Positions 30,388-40,522 are shown, counted from the stretch's first letter. The stretch is 64,000 nucleotides of DNA from Klebsiella grimontii (GCF_900200035.1 NZ_FZTC01000053.1:1-64000); one strand, 5' to 3'. A program made the numbers and translations. The notes: a model not told the origin generated them from the sequence alone.

Positions 30388-32349
30388 ATGCCCGTTATGG
30401 AAGTCGATCTGCACAAACTGAAAATCAACGATCCGTTCCTCGGCCAGTACCAGCAGCTGGTGCGCGATGTGGTGATCCCCTACCAGTGGGATGCGCTTAA
30501 CGACCGCATCGAAGAGGCGGATCCTAGCCATGCGATAGAGAACTTCCGCATCGCCGCCGGGCGACAGGAGGGCGAATTCTACGGCATGGTCTTTCAGGAC
30601 AGCGACGTGGCGAAATGGCTGGAGGCGGTGGCCTGGTCGCTGTGTCAGAAGCCGGACGCCGAGCAGGAAAAAACCGCCGACGAGGTAATTGAACTGGTCG
30701 CGGCCGCCCAGTGTGAAGATGGCTATCTGAATACATATTTCACGGTCAAAGCGCCCGAGGAGCGCTGGACTAACCTCGCCGAATGCCACGAACTGTACTG
30801 CGCCGGCCACATGATTGAAGCGGGCGTCGCCTTCTTCCAGGCCACCGGCAAGCGTCGTCTGCTGGAAGTCATCTGCCGCCTCGCTGACCACATCGATAGC
30901 GTGTTTGGCCCCGGAGAGAACCAGCTGCACGGCTACCCTGGCCATCCGGAAATCGAGCTGGCGTTAATGCGCCTGTACGACGTCACTCAGGAGCCACGCT
31001 ATATCGCGCTGGTGAAGTACTTCGTTGAGGCGCGCGGCACGCAGCCGCATTTTTACGATATCGAATATGAGAAGCGCGGCAAAACCTCTTACTGGAACAC
31101 CTACGGTCCGGCGTGGATGGTGATGGATAAGCCCTACAGCCAGGCGCATCAGCCGATTTCCGAACAGCCGGTCGCCATCGGCCACGCGGTGCGTTTCGTC
31201 TATCTGATGGCCGGCGTTGCCCACCTCGCCCGTTTAAGTCAGGATGAGGGCAAGCGCCAGGATTGCCTGCGCCTGTGGAAAAATATGGCCCAGCGTCAGC
31301 TGTATATCACCGGCGGCATCGGCTCGCAGAGCAGCGGGGAGGCCTTCAGCAGCGACTATGACCTGCCAAACGACACGGTCTATGCTGAAAGCTGTGCTTC
31401 CATTGGCCTGATGATGTTTGCCCGCCGGATGCTGGAGATGGAAGCCGACAGCCAATATGCCGACGTGATGGAGCGCGCGCTGTATAACACCGTGCTGGGC
31501 GGCATGGCGCTCGACGGCAAGCACTTCTTCTACGTCAATCCGCTGGAAGTACATCCAAAATCCTTAAAATTCAACCATATTTACGATCACGTTAAGCCCG
31601 TCCGCCAGCGCTGGTTCGGCTGCGCGTGCTGCCCGCCGAATATTGCCCGCGTGCTGACCTCGCTGGGACACTATATCTACACGCCGCACGACGATGCCCT
31701 GTACATCAACCTGTATATCGGCAATAGCGCGGAGATCCCGGTGGGCAATGAGGCGCTGCGCCTGCGCATCAGCGGCAACTATCCGTGGCAGGAACAGGTG
31801 CAGATAGTCATCGATTCATCGTCGCCTGTGCATCATACCCTGGCCCTGCGCCTGCCGGACTGGTGCGATAAGCCGCAGGTGACGCTCAACGGCGCGCCGG
31901 TTACGCAGGACGTACGCAAAGGGTATCTGTACATCAGCCATCTCTGGCAGGAGGGCGACACGCTGCTGTTAACCCTGCCGATGCCGGTGCGCCGCATTTA
32001 TGGTAACCCGCTGGTGCGCCACCAGGCAGGCCAGGTCGCCGTCCAGCGCGGCCCGCTGGTTTACTGCCTGGAGCAGGCGGATAACGGCGAGCAATTGCAT
32101 AACCTGCAGCTGCCGCGCGACGCCCGATTTAGCACTGTAGAAGGCAAAGGGATTTTTGCCCGCAAGATACTTCTCCAGGCGCCGGGCTATAAGCAAACGG
32201 CGGAAGATGCCGAGCAGCAGGCGCTGTGGCGTTACGATCGCGCGCCGTCCAGCCGTCAGCCGCACCTGCTGACCTTCATCCCGTGGTTTAGCTGGGCCAA
32301 CCGCGGCGAAGGCGAGATGCGTATCTGGGTGAACGAAGCGGAAGCGTAA
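30388..32349 (+). CDS. GH127 beta-L-arabinofuranosidase
   Basis: 653 residues from MPVMEVDLHKLKINDPFLG, near the 658 of Bifidobacterium HypBA1. Counting from this start, Glu318 (SSGEAFSSDYDLPND), Glu334 and Cys336 (YAESCASIGL), and Cys414-Cys415 (FGCACCPPNIAR) match in order and spacing the HypBA1 residues Glu322 (acid/base), Glu338, Cys340, Cys417 and Cys418 (zinc site, Cys417 nucleophile). There is no signal peptide, so it acts in the cytoplasm on imported sugars. A GGAG ribosome binding site and 10-base gap tie it to the transporter gene. Confidence 0.92.
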   Translation: MPVMEVDLHKLKINDPFLGQYQQLVRDVVIPYQWDALNDRIEEADPSHAIENFRIAAGRQEGEFYGMVFQDSDVAKWLEAVAWSLCQKPDAEQEKTADEVIELVAAAQCEDGYLNTYFTVKAPEERWTNLAECHELYCAGHMIEAGVAFFQATGKRRLLEVICRLADHIDSVFGPGENQLHGYPGHPEIELALMRLYDVTQEPRYIALVKYFVEARGTQPHFYDIEYEKRGKTSYWNTYGPAWMVMDKPYSQAHQPISEQPVAIGHAVRFVYLMAGVAHLARLSQDEGKRQDCLRLWKNMAQRQLYITGGIGSQSSGEAFSSDYDLPNDTVYAESCASIGLMMFARRMLEMEADSQYADVMERALYNTVLGGMALDGKHFFYVNPLEVHPKSLKFNHIYDHVKPVRQRWFGCACCPPNIARVLTSLGHYIYTPHDDALYINLYIGNSAEIPVGNEALRLRISGNYPWQEQVQIVIDSSSPVHHTLALRLPDWCDKPQVTLNGAPVTQDVRKGYLYISHLWQEGDTLLLTLPMPVRRIYGNPLVRHQAGQVAVQRGPLVYCLEQADNGEQLHNLQLPRDARFSTVEGKGIFARKILLQAPGYKQTAEDAEQQALWRYDRAPSSRQPHLLTFIPWFSWANRGEGEMRIWVNEAEA

Positions 32350-32360
32350 GTGTGAGGATT

Positions 32361-32444
32361 CCCCGGTGGCGCTGCGCTTACCGGGACAACAAGGTTTGTG
32401 CGTTATCGTAGCCCGGGTCAGGCGTTCACGCCGCGACCCGGGAC
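32361..32444. repeat. REP/BIME palindromes between GH127 and selB
   Basis: Inverted units CCCCGGTGGCG...TACCGGGA and GTAGCCCGGGTC...GACCCGGGA in the gap between convergent genes. The second unit could also fold as a terminator-like stem but has no T-run. Confidence 0.75.
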
Positions 32445-32456
32445 AACCTGCTTATG

Positions 32457-34298
32457 CTAAAGAAACAGCGCTTTATCGCGTAGGATATGGTCATTACCGC
32501 GACGGCGGGTAAAGCCGATACGGTCGAAATACTCGAGGATCTGAATCGCCAGCTTGCGCCCGACGTTCAGCGTATCGCGGAAATCCGCCGCGCAGGTTGA
32601 TCCCCTCTCCAGATCCAGCTCGCGGATCATTTTGGCAAACGCCACAATCCGATCGTTGCGATAGTAGCGATCTTTGACGATCGCGGTAATCATCCCCTGC
32701 TGCGCCGCCTGGCGTAATACCGCTCGCATTAACGACTCTTCCACGTTGGCTTCCCGCGCCAGATCGCGCACCCACCATGGCTCATCGGCAAACAGCCCGA
32801 CCACCCGCTGCCAGATGGCCTGCTGCTCGTCGGTAAAGCCCGCTTTATGCTCCGGCAGATGCAGCCATCCGTGGTGGCTGTGAACAGTGCCGCTTTCGCG
32901 CATCTGCTCAATCAACAGCAGCACCAGCGCCTCATCTTCCATCGGCAGCGCAATACGCCGCAGCCGCTCGCGGCCCGGCCCGGGCTCATCGCGATGTTGA
33001 TCGTGGTAACGCGCCAGGGCGTCGAGCAGTTTCCGCTGCCAGCGCGCGGCAAGCGGGGCGCTCAGCAGACTATTGCCCGCCTGCAGGTAATCAGGACGGT
33101 TAATCAGCGCCTTCAGCCCCTCGTCGCTGAGCTGACGCGCCCAGGCGAAATCATCGAGGCGCACCGCGTCGCGCTGCAGATGAATATCCAGCGCCTGGAC
33201 GTCATCGCCCTGCGCGGCGGCCAGCGCGCGCAGCCACTGTAGATACTCCGGCTTACGCTTGCCCCGGCGCGGCGGATTGAGGGTCACCACTCGCGCGCCG
33301 GCCAGCGTCAGGCGCGCGGAAATATCGCGCAGCACCAGACGGTCGTTATCCGCCAGCCGCAGCGGCGTATCGAGAACCAGCTCCGCCAGCGCGCCTTCGA
33401 GCAGCGACACGCGACCGGTAATATGGCTGGCGGCGTGGTGGATATGCAGCGGCTGCCACTGGCTAAGCGGCGTATGGCACTGGAGTTCGACAATGACCCG
33501 TTCAGAGGCTTCCGGCGGTGGTACCGCCAGCAGCCAGTCGCCGCGGTTAAGATCCTCCTTTTGCGCATCGCCGACAATATTCAGCGCGATGCGCTGACCG
33601 GCCCACGCTTTCGCCACCGGCTGATTCTGCGCGTGCAGCCCGCGCACGCGCATCGGTTTATCGACGCCGGTCAGCCACAGCGTATCGCCAACGTTAACTT
33701 CGCCGGAAAGCGCCGTCCCGGTGACCACCAGCCCCGCGCCTTTGACGGTAAACGCCCGGTCGATCGCCAGGCGAAAACGCTGATGCTGTGGGTGAGCGCG
33801 CGCGGAAAGCTGCAGGAGATGATCGCGCAGCCCGGCGATACCCAGGCCTTCCGTCGCCGCGACGGTAAACAGGGTCGCGCCGGTAAAGCCGAACTCCGCC
33901 AGCGCCGCCTCGACCTCCGCCTTCACTTCCTCAACCCGCGCCGTTTCTACGCGGTCCGCTTTGGTCAGCGCCACGGTTAACGTCGGCTTCCCCGTGAGCT
34001 GGAGGATCGCCAGGTGCTCGCGCGTCTGCGCCATCACCCCATCATCGCAGGCCACCACCAGCAGCGCGTGATCGATACCGCCGACGCCGGCCAGCATATT
34101 GGACAAAAATTTTTCGTGGCCGGGGACGTCGATAAAACCCAGCACCCGCCCGTCGGGCTGCGGCCAGTAGGCGTAGCCCAGGTCGATAGTCATCCCGCGC
34201 GCTTTCTCTTCCGGCAGGCGATCGGCGTTGATGCCGGTAATCGCCTGTAGCAGCGTGGTTTTGCCGTGGTCAACGTGTCCGGCGGTGGCAATAATCAT
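32457..34298 (-). CDS. selB: selenocysteine-specific elongation factor
   Basis: 613 residues, one fewer than E. coli SelB. The GTPase domain has P-loop [10 protein letters not shown], the DVPGHEKF switch and TKAD base recognition. C-terminal winged-helix repeats (from about residue 380) bind the SECIS RNA hairpin. It delivers Sec-tRNA to the ribosome at UGA codons of formate dehydrogenases. The start overlaps the end of selA by four bases. Confidence 0.97.
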   Translation of the reverse strand: MIIATAGHVDHGKTTLLQAITGINADRLPEEKARGMTIDLGYAYWPQPDGRVLGFIDVPGHEKFLSNMLAGVGGIDHALLVVACDDGVMAQTREHLAILQLTGKPTLTVALTKADRVETARVEEVKAEVEAALAEFGFTGATLFTVAATEGLGIAGLRDHLLQLSARAHPQHQRFRLAIDRAFTVKGAGLVVTGTALSGEVNVGDTLWLTGVDKPMRVRGLHAQNQPVAKAWAGQRIALNIVGDAQKEDLNRGDWLLAVPPPEASERVIVELQCHTPLSQWQPLHIHHAASHITGRVSLLEGALAELVLDTPLRLADNDRLVLRDISARLTLAGARVVTLNPPRRGKRKPEYLQWLRALAAAQGDDVQALDIHLQRDAVRLDDFAWARQLSDEGLKALINRPDYLQAGNSLLSAPLAARWQRKLLDALARYHDQHRDEPGPGRERLRRIALPMEDEALVLLLIEQMRESGTVHSHHGWLHLPEHKAGFTDEQQAIWQRVVGLFADEPWWVRDLAREANVEESLMRAVLRQAAQQGMITAIVKDRYYRNDRIVAFAKMIRELDLERGSTCAADFRDTLNVGRKLAIQILEYFDRIGFTRRRGNDHILRDKALFL

Positions 34299-35683
34299 CT
34301 CAATAACATCTCCATAAACCGGGGTTCATCCTCAAGACAGCGCAGGTCCAGCCACAGGCGTCCATCGTAGATCCTGCCAATAACCGGCACGGGCAACAGA
34401 CGCCAGCGCGCCGCCAGGGCTTCCAGCCGGCTGCCGCGGCCATCGCGCGGAGTAAAGGTCAACGCCGCGCTGGGCAAGCGGTCTACCGGCAGCGAACCGC
34501 TGCCGATCTGCGACAGACATGGCTCAACCTGCAGGTCAAAATCAGCATAATGCGCAGCCAGCGCGGCCTGAATGCGCTCGCCCTGCTGGCGGATCGCCTC
34601 CGCCTGGCGGGTCAGCAGCCGCAGGGTCGGCAGTTCAGCGGCCAGCTTTTCCGGGTGCAGATAGAGGCGCAGCGTGGCCTCCAGCGCCGCGAGGGTCATT
34701 TTATCCGCCCGCAGGGCGCGCTTGAGCGGATGGCTCTGCAAACGGGCGATCAGCGCTTTCTTTCCGACAATAATTCCCGCCTGCGGGCCGCCCAGCAGCT
34801 TATCGCCGGAGAAGCTCACCAGGCTGACGCCGGCGGCAATCATCTCCTGCGGCATCGGCTCTTTCGGCAGGCCGTACTGGCTTAAATCCACCAGCGAGCC
34901 GCTACCGAGATCGGCGACCACCGGGATATTCAGTTCGCGGCCAATCTCCGCCAGCGCCGCCTCATCGACTGCTTTAGTAAAGCCCTCGATGCTGTAGTTG
35001 CTGGTGTGCACCTTCATCAGCAGGCCGGTATTGTCATTAACGGCCTGACGATAATCTTTCGCGTGGGTGCGGTTCGTGGTTCCGACTTCATGCAGGACGC
35101 AGCCCGCCTGGCGCATCACGTCGGGAATACGGAACGCGCCGCCGATCTCCACCAGCTCGCCGCGCGACACCACCACCTCGCTGCCGCTGGCGGTTGCCGC
35201 CAGCATCAGCAGCACTGCTGCAGCATTGTTGTTGACGATACACGCGTCCTCCGCGCCGGTGATCCGGCAAAGCAGATCGGCCAGCGCGCGGTCGCGGTGG
35301 CCGCGTCCGGCATCATCAAGATCGTATTCCAGCGTCACCGGCGCGCGCATCGCCTGGGCAACCGCCGTCACCGCCGCTTCCGCCTGAATCGCCCGGCCAA
35401 GATTGGTGTGCAGCACGGTGCCGGTCAGGTTGAACACCGGGCGCAGCGCGCTCTGTTGCGTTTGGCTCAAACGACGCGAGGTCTCCATCAGCCACGCTTC
35501 GCACCAGCCCGGCAGCGCCTGGTTCAGACGGATATATTCCCGCGCCTCGTCCAGCATCTGACGCAGCAGCGCCACCGTCTGGGAGTGACCATATTGCATC
35601 AGCAGCGGTGAAAATGCGGGGTCGCGGAGTAAACGGTCGATGGCCGGAAGCCGGGTATAAAGCGCACGAATTTCGCTAGTCAT
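34295..35683 (-). CDS. selA: L-seryl-tRNA(Sec) selenium transferase
   Basis: 462 residues, one fewer than E. coli SelA. It is a PLP enzyme converting Ser-tRNA(Sec) to Sec-tRNA(Sec). The PLP lysine lies in [15 protein letters not shown], and the tRNA/PLP region [16 protein letters not shown] is present. It is the first gene of selAB. A GC-rich inverted repeat ends about 17 bases upstream of the ATG, in the part of the leader where E. coli is reported to carry a SECIS-like control element. Confidence 0.97.
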   Translation of the reverse strand: MTSEIRALYTRLPAIDRLLRDPAFSPLLMQYGHSQTVALLRQMLDEAREYIRLNQALPGWCEAWLMETSRRLSQTQQSALRPVFNLTGTVLHTNLGRAIQAEAAVTAVAQAMRAPVTLEYDLDDAGRGHRDRALADLLCRITGAEDACIVNNNAAAVLLMLAATASGSEVVVSRGELVEIGGAFRIPDVMRQAGCVLHEVGTTNRTHAKDYRQAVNDNTGLLMKVHTSNYSIEGFTKAVDEAALAEIGRELNIPVVADLGSGSLVDLSQYGLPKEPMPQEMIAAGVSLVSFSGDKLLGGPQAGIIVGKKALIARLQSHPLKRALRADKMTLAALEATLRLYLHPEKLAAELPTLRLLTRQAEAIRQQGERIQAALAAHYADFDLQVEPCLSQIGSGSLPVDRLPSAALTFTPRDGRGSRLEALAARWRLLPVPVIGRIYDGRLWLDLRCLEDEPRFMEMLLR

Positions 35684-35700
35684 GAATGAACCTATTTTCC

Positions 35701-35720
35701 CCCCTCCCGCCGGGAGAGGG
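35701..35720. repeat. short GAGAGGG-type repeat upstream of selA
   Basis: CCCCTCCC-GCC-GGGAGAGGG folds into a tight stem with one bulge, directly ahead of the selA leader. It shares its sequence with the repeats at the lldD 3' end and between mtlA and mtlD. Confidence 0.6.
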
Positions 35721-35778
35721 AGTCAACAAATGAGCGGCAATTGTAATACCTCCGCGCAAAAACTGTTACCCGTCTGGG

Positions 35779-36387
35779 TCAACTCACCGGCGGTTCGGTG
35801 CGCGCAAAGCTGGCGCGCTGAAAGAGGGAATCCACCAGCCGAACCAGCTTCGGTCGGGTGGCGCACCAGCCCGGCGCGACGCGGCGGAAGTTGAGATAAG
35901 CGATGGCGCAGGCGGTCGAAATGGTCGCCAGATTGACCTCCTCAGGACGTAACGTGCCGTCATTCGCATACCCTTCCAGCGCATCAAGACCGCGCGCGAT
36001 TTTTTCACGCTGGCGCAGCAGTTCGCTTTCCGACTGCTGGGCCGCAGGGCGCGTTTTCTCCCGTACCAGCGTTTGCGCAGCTTCCATCACGCCATCAGCC
36101 AGCGCTTCAATTTGACGCAATTTCAGCGCAGCCTTCGGCGCCGCAGGCAGCATATCCGGCGCGATGCCGAGCTGCTCCAGATATTGCGCAATAATGGGCG
36201 AGTCGTACCAGCATTCACCGTCATCGGTGACCAGCGCGGGTACTTTTCCCAGCGGATTGTACTGCGCCACGCCGTTGGTCTCGTGGTAAGGGAATTCGTT
36301 GACGAACTCGAAGGGAATCGCTTTTTCCAGCAGTATGATGGAAATTTTGCGCACAAAGGGACTGGTGTAGCTGCCGATCAGTTTCAT
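35779..36387 (-). CDS. yibF: glutathione S-transferase-like protein YibF
   Basis: 202 residues, equal to E. coli YibF. It has an N-terminal thioredoxin-like GST domain ([22 protein letters not shown], with Ser8/Ser-Pro in the catalytic loop, and the glutathione-binding PLGKVPAL and [10 protein letters not shown]) and an alpha-helical C-terminal domain. It is a cytoplasmic protein with an uncertain substrate. It lies upstream of selA on the same strand but separated by the repeat at 35.7 kb. Confidence 0.93.
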   Translation of the reverse strand: MKLIGSYTSPFVRKISIILLEKAIPFEFVNEFPYHETNGVAQYNPLGKVPALVTDDGECWYDSPIIAQYLEQLGIAPDMLPAAPKAALKLRQIEALADGVMEAAQTLVREKTRPAAQQSESELLRQREKIARGLDALEGYANDGTLRPEEVNLATISTACAIAYLNFRRVAPGWCATRPKLVRLVDSLFQRASFARTEPPVS

Positions 36388-36478
36388 TGCCTGCTCCTTT
36401 CGCCAACAAAGTAGTCAGTATGGCGCAGTCGCAGGCAAATAGCAGAGAGAGAAATCACCTCATGCCAGACCGACCCCG

Positions 36479-37615
36479 CTAATGGTCCAGATAGAGATAG
36501 TGCATCCAGCTGGTCATCCGCAGCAGCACCTTGCGCATCACTGAAACATGGGTGAAATGATCGGAGTAGACTGCCACCTGGGCGTAAATACCGTCAGGCA
36601 GGGCATCTACGGCGGCGTCGGGCTCCAGCTCAATGGTCGCCAGCACGCCGTCGGTGCCCGGCGTCACCGTCAACGCCTGCAGCGTGCCCTGCGCCTGGTA
36701 CGTTCCCCCCGGCACGACGGGCAGGATGCTCACCAGCTTGCCGCGAAAGACCTGGCCCGGCAGCGCGTTGAACACCGCTTCGGCATCGTCGCCCTTCTCC
36801 AGCCTGAGCAGCGAATTTTGCCGGAACTGCGCCACAATCAGCCGTTTTTGCTGGGGGATAAAGACCATCACCGGACGCAGCGGCAGCGAGGCGGCATAGG
36901 TCCCAGGACGAATTAACACCTGGGTGATATAGCCGTCGCTGGGCGCGCGTACGGTCGTCTGATCGAGGTTATATTTCGCCTCCGCCAGCTGCGCGCGCAG
37001 GCTAACCACCTGCGACTGCTCACCGTTTATTATGCTATCGAGCTGGCTCTGGATCTGCGCCTGCTCCGCGACCGACCCTTTCACCATCGCATCCTGGGCC
37101 AGATAATTTTGCCGGGCATTATCGATATCGCTTTCCGAAAACGGATTGACCCGCGCCTGGCTTCCTTTCAGGTAGCGCTGATAATCCTTATACAGGCGAT
37201 CGCGCTCCGCCGAAACGCGGGTGGTATTGGCCTGAGCCTCAGAAAGCTGGGCTTTAAGGGTATTAATACTGTGCAGCGCGGTAACAAGGTCGGCCTGTAG
37301 CCTGTCCACCCGGGCCTGATAACGCGCCGGATCGATGGTAAACAGCACCTCTCCCTTTTTAACCCGTTGATTGGCTTTATCCGTGACGCTGCTGACCACC
37401 CCGGTGACCTGCGGCGTAATAGGAATAGAAATAACCGCTTTTTGCGCGGTAAAGGTATATGGGTGGTTGTAGTTCATTAATAAGATAAGCGCGCTAACAA
37501 TAAATACGCCACCCAGCGCCGCGGTGGGAACCGTCCATTTATTTACCGGGATCTTAAATATTTTAAATATCGACCAGGCAATCGCCACATAGGTCAAAAT
37601 AATCAGTAGATCCAT
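36479..37615 (-). CDS. yibH: HlyD-family membrane fusion protein YibH
   Basis: 378 residues, matching E. coli YibH. One or two N-terminal membrane segments, then an HlyD/EmrA-like periplasmic part: first lipoyl half [19 protein letters not shown], a long coiled coil (about 95-205), and second half [21 protein letters not shown]. It is probably part of an export or envelope system, but no cognate inner-membrane pump or outer-membrane channel is adjacent. It follows yibI by three bases. Confidence 0.93.
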   Translation of the reverse strand: MDLLIILTYVAIAWSIFKIFKIPVNKWTVPTAALGGVFIVSALILLMNYNHPYTFTAQKAVISIPITPQVTGVVSSVTDKANQRVKKGEVLFTIDPARYQARVDRLQADLVTALHSINTLKAQLSEAQANTTRVSAERDRLYKDYQRYLKGSQARVNPFSESDIDNARQNYLAQDAMVKGSVAEQAQIQSQLDSIINGEQSQVVSLRAQLAEAKYNLDQTTVRAPSDGYITQVLIRPGTYAASLPLRPVMVFIPQQKRLIVAQFRQNSLLRLEKGDDAEAVFNALPGQVFRGKLVSILPVVPGGTYQAQGTLQALTVTPGTDGVLATIELEPDAAVDALPDGIYAQVAVYSDHFTHVSVMRKVLLRMTSWMHYLYLDH

Positions 37616-37618
37616 GAG

Positions 37619-37990
37619 TTATTTCTCCACCGAAGGAGGTTGAGCTGACGGTCGAAGACCGGTTATTTGCTGCTCGAGCGCGATAACCCGCTGGCGCAGT
37701 TCGCTGATTTCGCCCTCCTCTTCCGCCGCCTCAGACGGCGCCCCATCCCGCCCGTGCTGCATGCCCCAGCCGCGTTCAGGCCGATAAAGCGTGGCCCAGA
37801 TCCATAAAAACGGCCAGATGACGTGCAGCGTAAAAAGACTCACCCAGCCTGCGACGTGAATCGCATCGGCATGCGGGTGATTACGTTTCTTCGCGATCAG
37901 GTAAGGAATATCATGGAGAATGATGATTCCATAAAAAATCACCAGAAATACAAAGATCAGAACGCCGAGCGCAAAATAATTGAGAAACAT
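37619..37990 (-). CDS. yibI: inner membrane protein YibI (DUF3302)
   Basis: 123 residues with two membrane segments (FLNYFALGVLIFVFLVIFYG and GWVSLFTLHVIWPFLWIWAT) and a charged C-terminal tail predicted as coiled coil (EEGEISELRQRVIALEQQITGL). It matches E. coli YibI in position and character and is cotranscribed with yibH, as DUF3302 proteins usually are with HlyD-type partners. Function is unknown. Confidence 0.92.
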   Translation of the reverse strand: MFLNYFALGVLIFVFLVIFYGIIILHDIPYLIAKKRNHPHADAIHVAGWVSLFTLHVIWPFLWIWATLYRPERGWGMQHGRDGAPSEAAEEEGEISELRQRVIALEQQITGLRPSAQPPSVEK

Positions 37991-38203
37991 AATTTCCTCG
38001 GATTTACGCTAATTATTTTTAAGATGTGTGTCGGGCCGGATAAAAAATGGCCGACAAACTGAGCATAATTCACCCGTTTCATTTTCGCCATTGACGACTA
38101 AAATGTTCTTGAGCAGATCGCGTTGCTGAATGACGCATCGGCAAGCGGAACGCGGCATAACCTGCGCGAGATCACACCAGGTTAAATCCGGGTGAAAATA
38201 TTT

Positions 38204-38219
38204 TGTGATATACATCACA
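38204..38219. promoter_or_regulatory. CRP site 1 of mtlA
   Basis: TGTGATATACATCACA: both half sites are perfect with the standard six-base spacer. Confidence 0.85.
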
Positions 38220-38247
38220 AACAAATAACAAAATGCCAAAGTAAATT

Positions 38248-38263
38248 TGTGATTTTCATCACA
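38248..38263. promoter_or_regulatory. CRP site 2 of mtlA
   Basis: TGTGATTTTCATCACA: both half sites are perfect. The centre is 44 bases from site 1, close to four helical turns. Confidence 0.85.
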
Positions 38264-38320
38264 TAAAAATGCATAACCCCCCCTAAAAACCCGGTCTGTT
38301 GTTTTTTTACACACCTATTT

Positions 38321-38336
38321 TGTGATGAAGATCACC
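38321..38336. promoter_or_regulatory. CRP site 3 of mtlA
   Basis: TGTGATGAAGATCACC: one mismatch in the right half site. The centre is 73 bases from site 2, close to seven helical turns. Confidence 0.75.
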
Positions 38337-38364
38337 ACAAAAGACCATCATCGCCCTATATTCA

Positions 38365-38380
38365 TGTGATCTGTATCACA
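38365..38380. promoter_or_regulatory. CRP site 4 of mtlA, promoter-proximal
   Basis: TGTGATCTGTATCACA: both half sites are perfect. Its centre at about 38372 would place a CRP-activated start some 40-60 bases downstream, with a leader of roughly 100 bases before the mtlA ATG. Confidence 0.85.
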
Positions 38381-38524
38381 TAAAAATCCATCGACTGGAC
38401 AGCTTAACGATTCAGTGCCAGATTTCGCACTATCACTCAGGGCCCGGCTACCTCTGCCGCCTTATTAACAACAAGCCTCGGGCTTTCAGCCTGCCGATAG
38501 CAAAAACAGAAGAAGGGGTGTTTT

Positions 38525-40435
38525 ATGTCATCCGATATCAAGATCAAAGTGCAAAGCTTTGGTCGTTTCCTCAGCAATATGGTGATGCCAAATATCGGCG
38601 CGTTTATCGCGTGGGGTATTATCACCGCTCTATTCATTCCGACAGGATGGTTACCGAACGAAACGCTAGCGAAGCTGGTTGGTCCGATGATCACCTATCT
38701 GCTGCCGCTGCTGATCGGTTATACCGGCGGTAAGCTGGTTGGCGGCGAGCGCGGCGGCGTAGTCGGCGCGATTACCACCATGGGCGTTATCGTCGGCGCG
38801 GATATGCCGATGTTCCTCGGCTCCATGATCGCCGGCCCGCTGGGCGGCTGGGCAATTAAAAAATTCGACGTCTGGGTAGACGGTAAGATTAAATCCGGTT
38901 TTGAGATGCTGGTGAATAACTTCTCCGCAGGCATCATCGGTATGATCCTCGCCATTCTGGCGTTCCTCGGCATTGGCCCGGCGGTTGAAATCCTGTCGAA
39001 AATTTTGGCCGCAGGCGTTAACTTCATGGTGGCACACGAGATGCTGCCGCTGGCGTCTATCTTTGTTGAACCGGCGAAAATCCTGTTCCTCAACAACGCC
39101 ATTAACCACGGTATTTTCTCGCCGCTGGGTATTCAGCAATCCCACGAGTTGGGCAAATCCATCTTCTTCCTGATCGAAGCTAACCCGGGTCCGGGGATGG
39201 GCGTCCTGCTGGCGTATATGTTCTTCGGCCGCGGCAGCGCCAAACAGTCCGCGGGCGGTGCGGCAATCATCCACTTCCTCGGCGGTATCCACGAGATTTA
39301 CTTCCCGTACGTGCTGATGAACCCGCGCCTGATTCTGGCCGTTATCCTCGGCGGGATGACCGGCGTGTTCACGCTGACCATCCTCAACGGTGGTCTGGTC
39401 TCTCCGGCTTCTCCGGGCTCCATCCTGGCCGTGCTGGCAATGACGCCGAAGGGCGCCTACTTCGCTAACATCGCCGCGATTGTCGCCGCGATGGCCGTTT
39501 CCTTCGTGGTCGCAGCGGTTCTGCTGAAAACCAGCAAAGTGAAAGAAGAAGATGATATCGAAGCCGCGACCCGTCGCATGCACGATATGAAAGCCGAATC
39601 CAAAGGCGGCGCGACTCCGCTGGCCGCTGGCGATGGCGCGAACGACCTGAGCCACGTGCGTAAAATCATCGTCGCCTGCGACGCCGGTATGGGCTCCAGC
39701 GCCATGGGCGCAGGCGTGCTGCGTAAAAAAGTGCAGGATGCCGGGCTGAGCAACATCTCCGTGACTAACTGTGCAATTAACAACCTGCCGCCGGATGTGG
39801 ACCTGGTCATCACCCATCGCGATCTGACCGAGCGCGCGATGCGTCAGGTGCCGCAGGCACAGCATATTTCGCTAACCAACTTCCTCGACAGCGGCCTGTA
39901 CACCAGCTTGACCGAACGTCTGGTGGCGGCGCAGCGCCATACTGACAACGAAGAGAAAGTCCGCGATAGCCTGAAAGACAGCTTCGACGCGGCTGACACC
40001 AACCTGTTCAAACTCGGCGCGGAGAACATCTTCCTCGGCCGTAAAGCGGCGACCAAAGAAGAAGCGATTCTGTTTGCCGGCGAGCAGCTGGTGAAAGGCG
40101 GCTACGTTGAGCCGGAATACGTCCAGGCGATGCTGGACCGTGAAAAGCTGACCTCCACCTATCTGGGTGAGTCCATCGCGGTACCGCACGGCACTATTGA
40201 AGCCAAAGATCGCGTCCTGAAAACCGGCATCGTCTTCTGCCAGTATCCGGAAGGCGTGCGCTTCGGCGAAGAAGAGGACGAGGTGGCTCGCCTGGTTATC
40301 GGTATCGCGGCTCGTAATAACGAGCATATTCAGGTCATTACCAGCCTGACTAACGCGCTGGACGATGAGTCGGTGATTGAGCGTCTGACGAAAACCACCA
40401 GCGTTGATGAAGTTCTGACGCTGCTGAAAGGGTAA
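38525..40435 (+). CDS. mtlA: mannitol PTS permease, EIICBA
   Basis: 636 residues, one fewer than E. coli MtlA. The N-terminal IIC membrane domain (residues about 1-340) is followed by IIB with the phosphocysteine near residue 385 (IIVACDAGMGSSAMG) and IIA with the phosphohistidine near residue 555 (SIAVPHGTIEAKD). It imports D-mannitol as mannitol 1-phosphate. It is the first gene of mtlADR, controlled by CRP sites upstream and by MtlR. Confidence 0.98.
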   Translation: MSSDIKIKVQSFGRFLSNMVMPNIGAFIAWGIITALFIPTGWLPNETLAKLVGPMITYLLPLLIGYTGGKLVGGERGGVVGAITTMGVIVGADMPMFLGSMIAGPLGGWAIKKFDVWVDGKIKSGFEMLVNNFSAGIIGMILAILAFLGIGPAVEILSKILAAGVNFMVAHEMLPLASIFVEPAKILFLNNAINHGIFSPLGIQQSHELGKSIFFLIEANPGPGMGVLLAYMFFGRGSAKQSAGGAAIIHFLGGIHEIYFPYVLMNPRLILAVILGGMTGVFTLTILNGGLVSPASPGSILAVLAMTPKGAYFANIAAIVAAMAVSFVVAAVLLKTSKVKEEDDIEAATRRMHDMKAESKGGATPLAAGDGANDLSHVRKIIVACDAGMGSSAMGAGVLRKKVQDAGLSNISVTNCAINNLPPDVDLVITHRDLTERAMRQVPQAQHISLTNFLDSGLYTSLTERLVAAQRHTDNEEKVRDSLKDSFDAADTNLFKLGAENIFLGRKAATKEEAILFAGEQLVKGGYVEPEYVQAMLDREKLTSTYLGESIAVPHGTIEAKDRVLKTGIVFCQYPEGVRFGEEEDEVARLVIGIAARNNEHIQVITSLTNALDDESVIERLTKTTSVDEVLTLLKG

Positions 40436-40442
40436 TTTGTCT

Positions 40443-40522
40443 CCCGGCGGTACGCCGGGAAACGCCCCCCCCTCTCTCCTGAGTCATGGGGAGAGGGTTT
40501 GGGTGAGGGAAAAGCCTCACCC
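40443..40522 (+). repeat. mtlA-mtlD intercistronic hairpins and GAGAGGG-type repeat
   Basis: Three dyads follow mtlA: CCCGGCG-gta-CGCCGGG (40443-40459); CCTCTCTCC...GGGGAGAGG (about 40471-40496); and GGGTGAGG (40501-40508) with CCTCACCC (40515-40522). The last two belong to the repeat family also seen at selA and lldD. They probably modulate the mtlA:mtlD message ratio; no T-run terminator is seen. Confidence 0.7.

Larger units (their letters stand above)
37991..38524. promoter_or_regulatory. yibI-mtlA intergenic control region
   Basis: 534 bases without a gene. The middle holds four CRP-type palindromes (listed separately), as in E. coli mtlA. The last 120 bases form a structured leader with GGGCCCGGC and a GAAGAAGGGG ribosome binding site. 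E. coli encodes the antisense sRNA MtlS opposite the mtlA leader; I cannot tell whether it is conserved here. Confidence 0.75.
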
